From Moesziomyces globuligerus (lineage: Eukaryota; Basidiomycota; Ustilaginomycetes; Ustilaginales; Ustilaginaceae): a stretch of DNA of 64,000 nucleotides. Shown here one piece after another: positions 1 through 10,676 of the stretch. Each line of letters starts with the position of its first letter. The stretch's first letter is position 1. Both the position numbers and the translations under genes were made by a program. The notes beneath the pieces were generated by a model, which did no database searches, was not told the DNA's origin, and saw only the letters and a list, made by a program, of their open reading frames with translations. Location: NCBI GenBank assembly GCA_030849465.1, contig JARVLF010000017.1:310001-374000 (forward strand), read 5' to 3'.

Positions 1-928
1 CGGACGGGCTCGCGCTCGCGGTCGAAGCCGTTGGGGCCACGTGCGTACTCGGAAGCAGGGCCAGCGCCGGAAGCGTTGCCGTTGGGACCGAACATGCCGG
101 CGGAGCCAGGCCCGCCGGGACCGCCAGGGGGCGGAGGCCCACCGGCCGAGGCGATGGGCAGCGGACCGGAAGCACCGGAAGCAGGCAGATGAGGCGGACC
201 ACCCATGGGGCCGGATGCGGGCGCGGCACCGTGCTCGGCAGACAAGCCTCTCGAGTCGAGGATGCTGCGCAGACGCTTGACCTCTTCCTCGTACCTATAT
301 TTGTGGAGCAAAAGCAAGGGTCAGCATGGATGCGGCGCTAGAGGAGCAGGGAGCAAAAGGCTAGGGATGACGTTGTGGGAGACGTACTGCTGAATGATCT
401 GGGAGTGACGCTTCTCGAGTTCGTAGAAGTGATTTTGCATCATGTTGACTTCGCTGACTTGTTGGGTAACTGCGGATGAGACGAGCAAAGGAGGGAAGCG
501 AGTCAGTATTCTGAGGAGAGGGGGCGAGATGAGCTGAGCGCGTGTGTTCGAGATGCTGGCGACGTACCTCGATGCTCGATCTCGTCGCGTTGCGCCTTGA
601 ACTGTGCAGTGTCGTTGCCAAGGAGGTCGAATTCATGACGGACAAAGTCGAGTAGGTCGGCAAGGCGGGCAGAGCTGGTGTGCGGGGCACCTGAGGGTGG
701 TGCGCCGCCGGGAGGGCCAGCGGCGGAACCGGGAGGGCCGGGGGGCGCGGGACCGCCCGGACCACCGGCGACAGGGCCTCCAGGATGAGGACCTCCCTGG
801 GCAGCAGCGGCAGCGGCGGCGGCAGCTGCCTGGGAGGGACCGGGGCCGCCAGGGCCACCGGGAGGAGGTGGCCCGGTGGGAGGGCCCTGAGAGCCGGCAG
901 AGGGCACGATGGAACGGTGGTTGTACAT
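1..928 (-). CDS. TUP1: Transcriptional corepressor Tup1, N-terminal part (runs off the left edge)
   Basis: Three exons are visible: 928-568, 469-388 and 294-1, joined across GT-AG introns 567-470 (donor GTACGT) and 387-295. Splicing restores a continuous Tup1 tetramerisation helix: LLDFVRHEFDLLGND, then QFKAQRDEIEHR, then QQVSEVNMMQNHFYELEKR and a YEEEVKRLRSIL stretch. The start is the ATG at 928; the longer frame upstream begins with GTG. A Pro/Gly-rich segment with a run of ten alanines precedes the helix, and a second Gly/Pro/Ala-rich linker follows it. The WD40 propeller lies outside the window. In fungi Tup1 tetramers pair with Ssn6/Cyc8 in the nucleus to repress many genes. The family call rests on the N-terminal motif alone but is clear. 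Confidence 0.9.
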
Positions 929-1979
929 TGTAGACACGTCTCAGCCGCTCGAGTTGGCAGCGACGAGGAGTGGCAGGAGTAGCTGGGATTGGATGGTGGC
1001 TCTTTACACGCGGGATGCTGCAGCCGACAACGGTGGCTCTAAGGGATGGAGGTTGCGATCGAATCCGGTTGCGAGGTGGATCGAGGCGGTAGGGCAGGGG
1101 ACGGTCGTTCTGCTTGCAGATCCAAGACTATGCAAAGTGCGGCGACAGTGATCGGTAGAGAAAGCCGATATGGATGCGCGTGTGCACAGAAGTTGTGGAG
1201 ATGCCGCAAGAAGCAGAGAGGTGCGAGGAGTGATGGGGTCGGAGCCGAAGGCGGGCGAAGGATCGGGATGGATGGCGTGGAGCGCGAGGGTAGGATGTGC
1301 GTGCTGAGGGTGGATGGAGGATCACGCGAGGCGGATGACGAGGGGCGAGGCGAGGCGATGACGGAAGGGAGGATATGATACAAGGACGGTGTAGCGGAGG
1401 CGTGGTGATGGTGATGAGGATGCGAGTGGAGAGAGAGGGAGAGATGAGAGGCGCGCATGTGGAAGGAATCGCCGACCACGCGCTTTGCGGGCGGAGAGGC
1501 TCCAAGCTCGGCTCACGACTCACTCTGGTTGGCGGGGCGACGAGGATGCGCTCGGATCGCTGCCACGAGCGTATGCACGAGGGAGTGCAATATTCAGCTT
1601 GGCGTCCGAAGCCCGCAAGCGCAGTGTCAGAGTGCCGACGCAGCCTCGCCCTTCGGCAACGCGCGTTGGACTGCCTCGCCGCCTGACGACGAATCACAGA
1701 ATCCAATTCGATCCGATCCAACTCCAACTCTGGATGGATCGTAGAGAGATGAATTAACTGAGGCAGCACGCAGCGACGCTTCCTCCCTCTGCCTCGGAAA
1801 GAAAAAAAAGTCAATTTCAGTCAAGATACAGTAGCCAGCAGCAGGAGGGCGAGGAGCAGGAAGAGCAGCAGCGGGATGCGTGGAAGCGCGGAAGCAGTCG
1901 AGCGTGGAAGCGAGCGGAATGCTGCTGGCCCTGAGTGAGCGAGAGTCTACTGTCCCACTGCCCCACTCTATGAGCACTG

Positions 1980-2018
<39 letters not shown>

Positions 2019-2576
2019 GAGATACCGTCGGTCGGCTGCAGCTGATTGAACAAATTGGATTCAGCTGCGGCGGGTCAGGCGAGGGGCAAGCAAACCCCTT
2101 CCGACCGGCGACGGTCTCTGCATCCCAATGCGCTTCGAGGCGTCTCGCAGCGTGGCGGCGCTCAATGCAGCACAGCAGCTGCACTCGAGCGTCGGCAGTT
2201 GGTCGGCCATCTGCATGTCTAGCCTCTTTTGCAGTTGCTTTAGACTCTCGCCGGCAAATTCATCAAAATTGCTGTCATCAATCTTACCCTAACAGTCCGG
2301 ACACCGATCTCGGCTCTCGGAAGACCCGCGTAGGCATGCCACGCCATGCTATGCAAAATTTGAGAATTTTCTCCCTGGCTGCTGAGGCTGTTCCGCGCCG
2401 ACTGCTGAGAAGAAAGCTGCAATCAAGCTAGTCTGACGCTGCACAGCTTGCACGCCGAGCTGACGGCCTACACCGCAACCACACCCTGCGCATCCTGCCT
2501 TCATACCCTCCCCATCTTATGTCCAGCAGGGCTTCCTTTCGACACGCACAACCGCCCACCTAGCTCGCTCGCCGTC
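929..2576. other. Head-to-head intergenic region between Tup1 and bystin
   Basis: About 1.65 kb between the divergent starts of Tup1 and bystin. I see no supported gene. Open frames here (for example 1128-1814 minus and 1627-2184 minus) have Arg/Ser/Pro-rich random-looking composition and no recognisable domain. It holds a CCAG microsatellite near 1979-2018. It presumably carries both promoters. Confidence 0.6.
1979..2018. repeat. CCAG tetranucleotide microsatellite
   Basis: About ten uninterrupted CCAG units read directly from the sequence, in the promoter region between Tup1 and bystin. A 4-bp unit outside coding sequence is expected to vary in length between strains. Confidence 0.95.
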
Positions 2577-4163
2577 ATGCCTCGCATCCCAACCACCAAG
2601 CTGGCGAACAAGGGCGGTTCGCGCCACAACCCGCTCCCACAGCAGCTGCAGGAGGACCAGCTGACCACCAAGTTCGGCCTCGTCTCTGCTCCCGGCCGCA
2701 GGTCAAAAAAGTCCAAGGCCAAGCCCCAGTCTGCCTCGGACGACGACGACGATCAGAAGCAGTATGCTGCGCCCCACGGTATGGTCACCGGCGGCAAGGC
2801 CGGTGGCAGCAACCAGGAAAAAAAGTACATCGACCCTAAGCTCTCCAGAAACATCCTCCGCCTTGCGCGGCAGCAGCAGGACGAGATCGAACGCGAGGAG
2901 ATGGAGCTCCAAAACCCGACCGCTGCTACCGCCCCCGCTTCCTCCTCAAATACCCCCGCGGCGCGTGACGCACCACGCGCCTCTGCATCCGCCGCCATGC
3001 CCGACGACTCGGACGACGATCAGGCCGATCTCGAAGACCTCGGAGAGCTCGACGACGACGAGGCAGACATGGGCGCCAACGGCTGGACCTCGTACGACGC
3101 CAACCTCGAGATCGACCCTTCCGACCGCGCGCTCCTCGACAAGTTCGAGGCCGAGCACCGCCTCGACGACGCCGAGGACGACATGGCACCTGCGCCCGGT
3201 GCGTTTGGAGGTCGTGGCAACAAGACGCTCGCCGATCTCATCATGGAGAAGATCGAGGCGGCCGAGGCGGCAGGCGATGGGCCGACGCAGCAGGAGCTCG
3301 AGGAACGACGCATGCCTCCCGGCATCAACCCCAAGGTCATCGAAGTCTACCGCAAGGTCGGCGAGCTCCTCTCCAGGTACCGGTCCGGTCCGCTCCCCAA
3401 GGCGTTCAAGATCGTCCCCTCTTTGCCCGCATGGGAGTCCATCCTCTACATCACCGACCCAGCGTCATGGACGCCGCATGCGACGCTTGCCGCCGTGCGC
3501 ATCTTTGTCTCCACCATGAAGGCCGACCAGATGCAGCGCTTCTACGAGCTCGTCCTGCTCGACAAGGTGCGCGACGAGATCCAGGACGAGGGCAAGGTCT
3601 CCTACCAGACCTACGAAGCCATGAAGAAGGCCATCTACAAGCCCGCTGCCTTCTTCAAGGGCTTCCTCTTCCCCATGTGCGAGTCGGGCACGCTCACGCT
3701 CAAGGAGGCGGCCATCGTCTCGTCCGTCCTCGCCAAGGTTTCGATCCCCGTGCTGCATTCCGCTGCGGCGCTGCTGCGTTTGGCAGAGATGGAGTATTCG
3801 GGTCCTACGTCGTTGTTCATCCGTGTGCTGCTCGACAAGAAGTATGCGCTGCCGTACAAGGTGGTGGATTCGCTCATCTTCCACTTCCTTCGCTTTGCCG
3901 AGCCCAACTCGGGCGTCGAGCTCGACAAGATCACGCGCGAACGCAGGATGCCCGTGCTCTGGCACCAGAGCATGCTCGTCTTTGCCCAGCGCTACAAGCA
4001 GGACCTCACCCCGGATCAGAAGTCGGCGCTCCTCGACCTCCTTCGAGTCCAGAAGCACGACGGCATCTCGCCCGAAGTCCGAAGAGAACTCCTCACCGCC
4101 ACCGCCCGAGGCGAGATGCTCGACGAACCCGTCGACGAAGACGACGACATGATGTCCATCTGA
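2577..4163 (+). CDS. ENP1: Bystin / Enp1, 18S rRNA processing and 40S export factor
   Basis: 528 residues, no intron. The start is the ATG at 2577 (MPRIPTTKLANKGG); the frame opens 43 codons earlier, but bystins begin with this basic segment. The N-terminal half is charged, with an Asp/Glu-rich stretch around residues 140-170. From about residue 255 the conserved bystin domain runs to the C-terminus: KVGELLSRYRSGPLPKAFK, LPAWESILYITDP, then FFKGFLFPMC and LDKKYALPYKVVDSLIFHF. Enp1 is a nucleolar and cytoplasmic component of pre-40S particles needed for 18S rRNA maturation. It ends in an acidic tail (DEPVDEDDDMMSI). Its stop lies 96 nt from the stop of convergent Vps74. Confidence 0.95.
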   Translation: MPRIPTTKLANKGGSRHNPLPQQLQEDQLTTKFGLVSAPGRRSKKSKAKPQSASDDDDDQKQYAAPHGMVTGGKAGGSNQEKKYIDPKLSRNILRLARQQQDEIEREEMELQNPTAATAPASSSNTPAARDAPRASASAAMPDDSDDDQADLEDLGELDDDEADMGANGWTSYDANLEIDPSDRALLDKFEAEHRLDDAEDDMAPAPGAFGGRGNKTLADLIMEKIEAAEAAGDGPTQQELEERRMPPGINPKVIEVYRKVGELLSRYRSGPLPKAFKIVPSLPAWESILYITDPASWTPHATLAAVRIFVSTMKADQMQRFYELVLLDKVRDEIQDEGKVSYQTYEAMKKAIYKPAAFFKGFLFPMCESGTLTLKEAAIVSSVLAKVSIPVLHSAAALLRLAEMEYSGPTSLFIRVLLDKKYALPYKVVDSLIFHFLRFAEPNSGVELDKITRERRMPVLWHQSMLVFAQRYKQDLTPDQKSALLDLLRVQKHDGISPEVRRELLTATARGEMLDEPVDEDDDMMSI

Positions 4164-4259
4164 TCCCCCACATTCGCACTCTGGCTTTCTGGTTCGCTTG
4201 TATTTGTTCGCGCAATTGCATATGGTGTTTGCATACCCTATCAAAGAAAGGAGCGAGTA

Positions 4260-5625
4260 CTACAAGAGCGAGTCCATCTTGCTGAGCACGTTGAGAACGG
4301 CGGCGATGCATTCGAACATGAACCCATCGCCCTCCTGCTCGAGTTCCTTCTGCAAAGCCTTGGCCAGTTCTGGCACCGAGGCGCCCACGGCTCCCTCGTC
4401 GTAGGCACGCTCGTTGAGCATCGAGCCTTCGCCGATCCTTGCTCCGCCGTTGGCCTTCTTCGGTCCGTTGGACGAGATCGAGGTGGGCACTCCTGAGCCG
4501 CTTCCACCGCCCACACCTCCACCGGCCAGGCCGGCGCTGGGCGCCATGGGCCAGCTGGCGAACTCTTCGAGGATGTCGTCTGCCTTTTGGAATGCCGACT
4601 CGCGCGCTTCGTACGAGAGGTGGTTGAGCGCGTTCTCCAGCACGTTGGCCGAGAACGAGCAGCAGAGCAGGCACAGCGCGCGAGTCACACGCAGCGCCAC
4701 GGGGCGGCCGCTGGACGAAGCATCTTCCTTGTAAAAGGTGCTCGCGTGCACGCTGGGCGAATTCGAGGTGAGCAGCGTGAGCACGCGCCGCAAGACGGCA
4801 TCCTTGCAGCTCGTGTCGTTGAGCGGATGCGTGGCCATGTCGAAGAGCAAGAAGTTGCGCTTCTCGGTGCGCAGGATGCCCTTGTCCACCAGTCCCTTGG
4901 CCAGACGCTCGCGCACCTGCTTGAGCTGATAGCCGATCTTCATCACGTTCCACGTCTCACCTGCGAGTGGAGATCAATTGGAAGGTCAGGTCAGTACTAA
5001 AGACGAGGCGAGGTCGTGCAGTGCATTGATATCGAGACTTACCGCTCATGAGATCGACCCATTGTGCGACGGACATGCGTTCGCTCGCCTTCATCATCTT
5101 GAGTGCCTCGTCGAGCAGCACCTCTCCGGTCATCTTGGCATCGATCACGTCGACCATGCGTTCGGTGAGGCCGAAGCGCTTGCGCATGGGGTCCTTGGTG
5201 ATGGCGATTCGGCGGCGGAGCGCAAGCTCGATGAGTATGCAGCCTCGTAGCGTGTAGGAGATGTTGTCGTTCCAGAACGAGAGGTAGCCCTGTCGGTCCT
5301 TGAGGCCGAGTAGCAAGATCTCCTCCATGAGCGTCAGGCGCGGGTTTTCGCCCATCTCGCGTTCATCGTTGAGATCGCGCGGGTCGTAGGCGACTCTGTG
5401 CCCTGTGGATTCGTCATACGTCGTCACGGATCCGGTCGCCGAGCGGGATCCGAAGGCGGCGGTGCGTGTGGGCGTCGAGGCGCCAGCGGGTGCGGGCGAG
5501 GAGGTGCGCGAGGGCGTGAAGTCGTCGTCGTCGATGCGGCTGGCGGATGTGCTCGGACCCGCAGCGGCGGTAGCAGCTCCCGCGCCTCTGCGCCTCTGGA
5601 GGCCACTATTCTGTGCGGAAGCCAT
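4260..5625 (-). CDS. VPS74: Vps74/GOLPH3-family Golgi phosphoprotein
   Basis: Two exons, 5625-5043 and 4960-4260, with an 82-nt intron (donor GTAAGT) encode 427 residues. Splicing gives the family sequence [21 protein letters not shown] unbroken. After a disordered Ser/Ala/Pro N-terminus, the GPP34 domain starts near residue 97 ([30 protein letters not shown]). It continues through [30 protein letters not shown] Gly/Ser-rich insert near residues 325-360 interrupts the C-terminal part, an elaboration not expected in the short yeast protein. Vps74 binds PI4P on Golgi membranes and retains glycosyltransferases via COPI. Highly confident at family level. Confidence 0.93.
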
Positions 5626-6280
5626 GCTGGACAGACGGCGGGGCGAAGGTGCTGGCAGATGCGGGTAAAGCCGAGGACCGCGAGTGGAACAGTGCGCGAG
5701 GCTGAGCTGTCAAGGCTCGAATGTCCGCCTGGATCGCCGCAGTAGAGGAGGCAGATAGGCTGGGCGGATGGCGCGTGCGACGGCTGTCAACGGCGCTGTC
5801 GGAAGGGGCCGACAGAACGAGGAGCGGATGTGAATGGTGCAGAGCGGGTCGAAAGCCAACACCTCGGCGATGCGAATCGGCACAGCCTGTTCTCACACTT
5901 TGCAGCTGGCTGTTGGTTGGGCTTTCCAGCCAAATTGAGGCCACGAGCGTGCGCCAGGAAGAAGCAGCGAGCGCGTGGGCGTGTGCGCGCCTCTGGCTGT
6001 GGGACCGCCCCTGACCTTTTCCGCGTTGCCGTGTTGGCTCGGTTCTGGCTTGTTAGACCGAGTTGCCCAGTGCGCGGCCACCACACCGACTTCAGGATTG
6101 GGGACCGCTGTCGGCCGGAACCCGAGCAAGGGTCTCTGCGAAGGTCGAGTCGCTCCACCTCGTGTTTAAAATACCAATTTTTGGCTTTGTGGTGTGCTTC
6201 TTCCAAAAGGCCACACTGCCTCCTTCACGGCCGCCATCATAGCTGTGCAGTCCAGCTCGGCAGGCCGAACCCGCTCAGCG
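5626..6280. other. Head-to-head intergenic region, Vps74 / POP1
   Basis: 655 bp between two divergent starts. I see no gene; small frames on both strands lack any recognisable domain. Expected to hold both promoters. Confidence 0.6.
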
Positions 6281-9200
6281 ATGTCGGCTCAGAAGCGATC
6301 AGCTCCCTCGGCATCTTCGGGAGGCACAGCGGCCGCACAGCCTGCGCGAGACCAGAACGGGCCGAACTGGAAGAAGCGTAAGCAGGAGCGAGCACACACG
6401 GCTCGCTTCATCGAGACGCAAACGTCACAAGCAGCATCATCCGCCAGCAGCTCGCGCAACACTTCCAAATCCTCCACTCCAGTTCCCCCACAGCTCGCCG
6501 CCGCCGCCGCCGGTCTCCCCACCAGCATCGAGCTCGAGACGCTCGTTTCGTCGCGCGCCTTTCAGATCCAGAGCTTCCTCCGCTCCATCCGTTCCGCCAA
6601 ATCAGCTACCACCACGCGAGCATGGCAGCTTTTGCCTCGACATGCTCGCAGACGCGCAGCCTCACACAACCTCCTCCGCCTTCCATCGCGCCTCCGCTCC
6701 AAGGCGCTCGCCGAGCTCCGCAGCAGCACAACACAGGCCCGCACCCGCTCCGACATCAGGAAACGCTTACCCAGCTACGGCATCATCAGAGCTACCTTGC
6801 GCCGCAAGAAGCTCGCAGAACGCGCCTCGCATCCACAGAGACGATGGCTCGAGACACATCTCTGGCATGCAAAGCGCTTCAGAATGTCCAACGACAAGGG
6901 CAAGGGCAAGGAGCGCGACCAGGGTATCCACCACAACAGATGGGGCTTTGTGCTCCCAGAGACCACCATGATGAAGAGCCACCGTGCTAGCTGGCGCAGC
7001 GCGCTCGAGTTTGTCACAGTCCACGACGCCAGCTACTTTTCCATCTTTCGGCTCGGTGTAAGGGTGGCACACACCAAAGCGTCCATCGACGACGAGGTTG
7101 CAGCTGCGCTTTCAAAGCAACTCTGCACTGTCCTTGCTCAGTCAGGACTTTCGAGAGCGGCCGATCTGGAGCCAGCAGAGCTGATCGAGTCGAACCGCGT
7201 CCTCGACACTGTCCTCGTTCAGCCCCCTGCCTACCCGGAAAGCAGCACACTCAGCAACCCGACCGTGGACACGGACCTGGGCGCTGCACTTGCACCCGTG
7301 CGCGTCGTGATCCCATCCGGCACCCTTCGATTCCAACGTCCATCCTTGGCCGATGAGACGTACACATATACCTGCAAAGAGACAATCCTCTTTGTTCATC
7401 CAGCCGCGGACCTCCACGTGCGACGTGCTCTCAAGGCCGCCAGCGTCACCCCGATCGACGAGAACAAGAATGCGCTCTTCAATCTCGAGGCACCACCGCC
7501 GGGCGTGACGCAAACGTATTCGCTCCAGCTCGAATCCGCGCCAGACCCATGGCTGGCAGCAGGAGGCAAAGACAGCTCCCTCTCCAAGCTTGAGAAGAAG
7601 CGCAGAAGGCGCGCCTTCCAAACCGGGTCATCCAAGATCGATTCAATCGCATCCTCGAGCAAGCAAGATCAGGGTGCTCTGCTGCTCGACGAGAAGGCGG
7701 AGCTCAGACGGCGGCAAGGTTTCAACATTTTCGAGCTTGTGGGGCCGAGGGCCGCATCGCTGCTGCAGAGCGTGCTCAAGTGTCAGGATGCGGAGAGCAC
7801 CAACACAGATGCTGTAAAGTTGCAACACTTCCTCCGCAAGCGCAAGCAAGGCGTTAAGGGCTCGGAGATCGGGCCGGAGATGGTGGAAGTTCGAGTGAGC
7901 GATCCTCGACTATCCTATCCGCCCAAGCTCAAACCAATGTCGACGGCTCCAACAGCTGCCCTTGGCACGATCTCGACGAATGGTACACGCGACGACGCAT
8001 TCCACGACGGGTTGTTCTGGACGGGCGCGCCGTCACCCAAGTTCAGCAAGGGAGAGATCGACTCTCGCCGAGCCTTGAACGCCATTCCAGGTGCACGACT
8101 GCAGCCGGATGCGCGCGACGATCTGGTGCCCGTCGTGGTGATCCGCGACCGCCTGGCTGCCAAGGTCGACCGCTACACGCTTGTAGTCCCCCGCGGCTGG
8201 GGCACAGCCTTCTTCCTCTCGCTCGTCGCCACGCATCAGTCGGGCGCTTCGAGCGGAGCCAGGGTGCTTGGCCAGCACCAGCTCCGACACCAGCGCCTCG
8301 AGCTCGCCGCACTGGCCCAGACAGGGGGTGAAGCGGATGATATTGCGGCGGCGAGCTTGCTGAGCTACCCGCACAACTGGCTCGGTACGCACGCGTATGC
8401 GGTCAGCGAGAAGCAGGCCGAAGTAGCACGATACGAAGAGTGGAGCAGGCGGCCGCGGGGCAAGCGCGCGGAGTACACATTCGCATCTCATAAAGACTGG
8501 GCCGCGTTCCAACAGAGCAAGACACCGGAGGAGGTAGCGGTCAAGCTGGGTCGTGACAGGACGGGCGTAGCGAGACCGTATCCGTTCGGAGGCTCGCATC
8601 ACTGGGAATGGATCGTCAGCAACTCGCAGCGACTATACGCCAACGCAGACGAAAAGGCCGAAGCGGTGCTGCCGTGGTTGGTATCGCGACCTGCTGTGGA
8701 AGCGTTGCGAGCGTCCGCGATCGAGGCCAAGCTCTCGGCTTCGCAGCTCGCGTCGGCCATGGTGGCTGTCAAGCTGCAGGCAGTGCGCAAGGGCACTGTG
8801 ATGGCGCTGTGTAGTCTGATGCTGGCGCCAACGTTCGAGGAGCATGCGCACTGGGTTCAGCACCTCGATCCCGTCGACCATCCGGCACTGGTTCGCAATC
8901 GGACCGCAGCGGCGAGCGGGAAGATGGACAAGCAGCATCTCAAGGCGTTGATCGAACGCAGGTGCGAGATCATGCAGCTCGGACTCGGCGCTCCGCCCGC
9001 TCAGTCTGGCAATAAGAAGAATCAGTCAGAAGCCGGTGTCTGGGCCGAGTATGTGACCAGCACGCCCGGGCCGGAGGAGCTGCACGATCGAAGCGCGGAC
9101 TGGAACAACGCGGTAGGCACGGTGTTGGATGGCGACTATTCGCTTGGCAACGGCCGAGGCTTCGGCATCGGAGCAATCACGCTGCGCGCATGGCTCGAGC

Positions 9201-9361
9201 TGCTCGAGAGGCAGAAGAGGCTAGATGGTCAGCGAAGCGGCGAGACAGCGACGACAAGGAAGCCACGCAACCCGGTCGTGACGCGCCATTTGCTGCTTGT
9301 GCGCGAGCCCGGTTCGGGCGTCGTGCGCGCCGTCACAGCAACACCCATCCCCCTCGCATAG
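6281..9361 (+). CDS. POP1: POP1, largest protein subunit of RNase P / RNase MRP
   Basis: 1026 residues, no intron. The start is the ATG at 6281 (MSAQKRSAPSAS); a Met 29 codons upstream is in frame but precedes no conserved sequence. The Pop1 N-terminal domain starts near residue 84 (IELETLVSSRAFQIQSFLRS). It includes the basic RNA-contact block LLPRHARRRAASHNLLRLP followed by RLRSKALAEL. Then comes WLETHLWHAKRF and HNRWGFVLP. The POPLD domain lies near residues 740-830 (PYPFGGSHHWEWIVSNSQRL). POP1 binds the RNase P and MRP RNAs in the nucleus and supports tRNA 5'-end and pre-rRNA processing. Its stop is 98 nt from the convergent gene's stop. Confidence 0.94.
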   Translation: MSAQKRSAPSASSGGTAAAQPARDQNGPNWKKRKQERAHTARFIETQTSQAASSASSSRNTSKSSTPVPPQLAAAAAGLPTSIELETLVSSRAFQIQSFLRSIRSAKSATTTRAWQLLPRHARRRAASHNLLRLPSRLRSKALAELRSSTTQARTRSDIRKRLPSYGIIRATLRRKKLAERASHPQRRWLETHLWHAKRFRMSNDKGKGKERDQGIHHNRWGFVLPETTMMKSHRASWRSALEFVTVHDASYFSIFRLGVRVAHTKASIDDEVAAALSKQLCTVLAQSGLSRAADLEPAELIESNRVLDTVLVQPPAYPESSTLSNPTVDTDLGAALAPVRVVIPSGTLRFQRPSLADETYTYTCKETILFVHPAADLHVRRALKAASVTPIDENKNALFNLEAPPPGVTQTYSLQLESAPDPWLAAGGKDSSLSKLEKKRRRRAFQTGSSKIDSIASSSKQDQGALLLDEKAELRRRQGFNIFELVGPRAASLLQSVLKCQDAESTNTDAVKLQHFLRKRKQGVKGSEIGPEMVEVRVSDPRLSYPPKLKPMSTAPTAALGTISTNGTRDDAFHDGLFWTGAPSPKFSKGEIDSRRALNAIPGARLQPDARDDLVPVVVIRDRLAAKVDRYTLVVPRGWGTAFFLSLVATHQSGASSGARVLGQHQLRHQRLELAALAQTGGEADDIAAASLLSYPHNWLGTHAYAVSEKQAEVARYEEWSRRPRGKRAEYTFASHKDWAAFQQSKTPEEVAVKLGRDRTGVARPYPFGGSHHWEWIVSNSQRLYANADEKAEAVLPWLVSRPAVEALRASAIEAKLSASQLASAMVAVKLQAVRKGTVMALCSLMLAPTFEEHAHWVQHLDPVDHPALVRNRTAAASGKMDKQHLKALIERRCEIMQLGLGAPPAQSGNKKNQSEAGVWAEYVTSTPGPEELHDRSADWNNAVGTVLDGDYSLGNGRGFGIGAITLRAWLELLERQKRLDGQRSGETATTRKPRNPVVTRHLLLVREPGSGVVRAVTATPIPLA

Positions 9362-9459
9362 GCATCAGTCTCGGCTCAATGCGGTGCATCGCTGCTGTCT
9401 GCGTCTGTCGTGAAGATGCGTCTCTTCTATTGCTGTCATAATTCCGTCGTCTGGGTTGA

Positions 9460-10102
9460 TCACGAGGATGTCGAGGCTGGCGATGCAGAGCCCGGTGATG
9501 GTGCGGTGCTTTCGGACTGTTCGAGCTCGCGCAGGAGCTGCTCTCTCCTGAGCCGACGTTCCTCGAGCTTCTGCTGGATGTACTCGTCCTTCCACTTTTC
9601 GATCTCCTTTTCGCTGGCGACGATGCCCTTCTTGCCGAGTTCTGCGCGCGCCCGGCTGCGCACCATGTTCTCCTCGGAGCGCTGCTGCGATTCGTGGCTC
9701 AGCAGCACCGTATCTGCGCCCACCACGAAGCCGAAGATCGTCGCACCAGACGTCAGGAAACCCTTGAGCGCGAGCGTCTGGCGACGGAAGCCCGGGAATA
9801 GATGGTGCGCCATGAAGCAAGTTGATGCCCCCAGCGCCGTATACAAGATTGCCCCCTTCAGCGCCGCGTTCTAGCGAGACGAGATGACGCGTAAAATAAC
9901 AAGCTGTGTGAGTGAACAATATGCGGGGGAGGAGAGCTCGAGATGTGGGACTTACGCGTTGAAGCTCGTAGGCGGACTCGATCTGTTCCTCGCGATGTCG
10001 TACGCGCTTGGGCGCCGAACCGAGCGTCGAGGTGGAGAGCGCCGACAGCGGCGGCTCGTTGGCGGCTGCCTGTGCGCCTGACATCGATGGCTGATCCGAC
10101 AT
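9460..10102 (-). CDS. Small two-span membrane protein, possibly Rcf2/Rcf3-like
   Basis: Exons 10102-9956 and 9870-9460 (85-nt intron, GTAAGT donor, phase 0) encode 185 residues. Residues 1-49 are polar and end in REEQIESAYELQR. Two hydrophobic spans follow: GAILYTALGASTCFMAHHL, then after GFRRQTLALKG a second, FLTSGATIFGFVVGADTVLL. A charged alpha-helical tail (EKEIEKWKDEYIQQKLEERR) completes it. This hairpin with a basic loop resembles the N-terminal half of Rcf2/Rcf3, respiratory supercomplex factors of the mitochondrial inner membrane. I hold that identity loosely because no diagnostic motif is present. The gene structure itself is well supported. Confidence 0.75.
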
Positions 10103-10676
10103 GGCCAGAGAGTCGACCACGGATGTTGCAAGCGGGATGTCGATGATGAGGTGGGTGTTGGTCGTCAACGGCCGAACGTGTGACTTCAGGTGGGGTCCGT
10201 TGTGTAAGAAGGCCCGTGTGGAGGCATGGGAGCTGGGAGCTTCGCGCTTCGCACACGAGCCGTGCACACGAGATGACATAAGCGTGACACAGCACAAAGC
10301 TTTATCGCGCTCAGGGTTCAAATTTCGCCAGCCGAAACTTTTTCTCGGCACTTTGGCTCTGCCGCCAGACAGAGCGCACAATTTGAGAAGATCAGACTTG
10401 GACCCCTCTTTGCCGCCACTGCGCTGCCCGACAAGCGAACTGCGGTGGCGCCCGGCTTCAAAGCACACCGCCCTTTCCTTTCGCGCCAACTTCTATCCCT
10501 CCAGACAATCACATCGTAGCATCGTATCGTGACACTAGGGCTCGCACCTCCCAGCAAACTCAGCGGATCGCAATCACAGACGTCCTGCAACGTCTTCAAA
10601 ACGGCCAAGAGCCGACCTAGAACCGGTCCTCGAATCCTCGTTATCATCGGGCCAATAGAGCCGACACTCCACCACC
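10103..10676. other. Head-to-head intergenic region upstream of Srp40
   Basis: 574 bp between the divergent starts of the small membrane protein gene and Srp40. No supported gene. A long minus-strand frame (to 10489) merely extends exon 1 of the neighbour upstream without conserved content. Confidence 0.55.

Noticed and set aside
10315..10330. GGTTCAAATTT, a possible tRNA B box
   Set aside because: No A box at the right distance and no cloverleaf can be drawn from the flanks.
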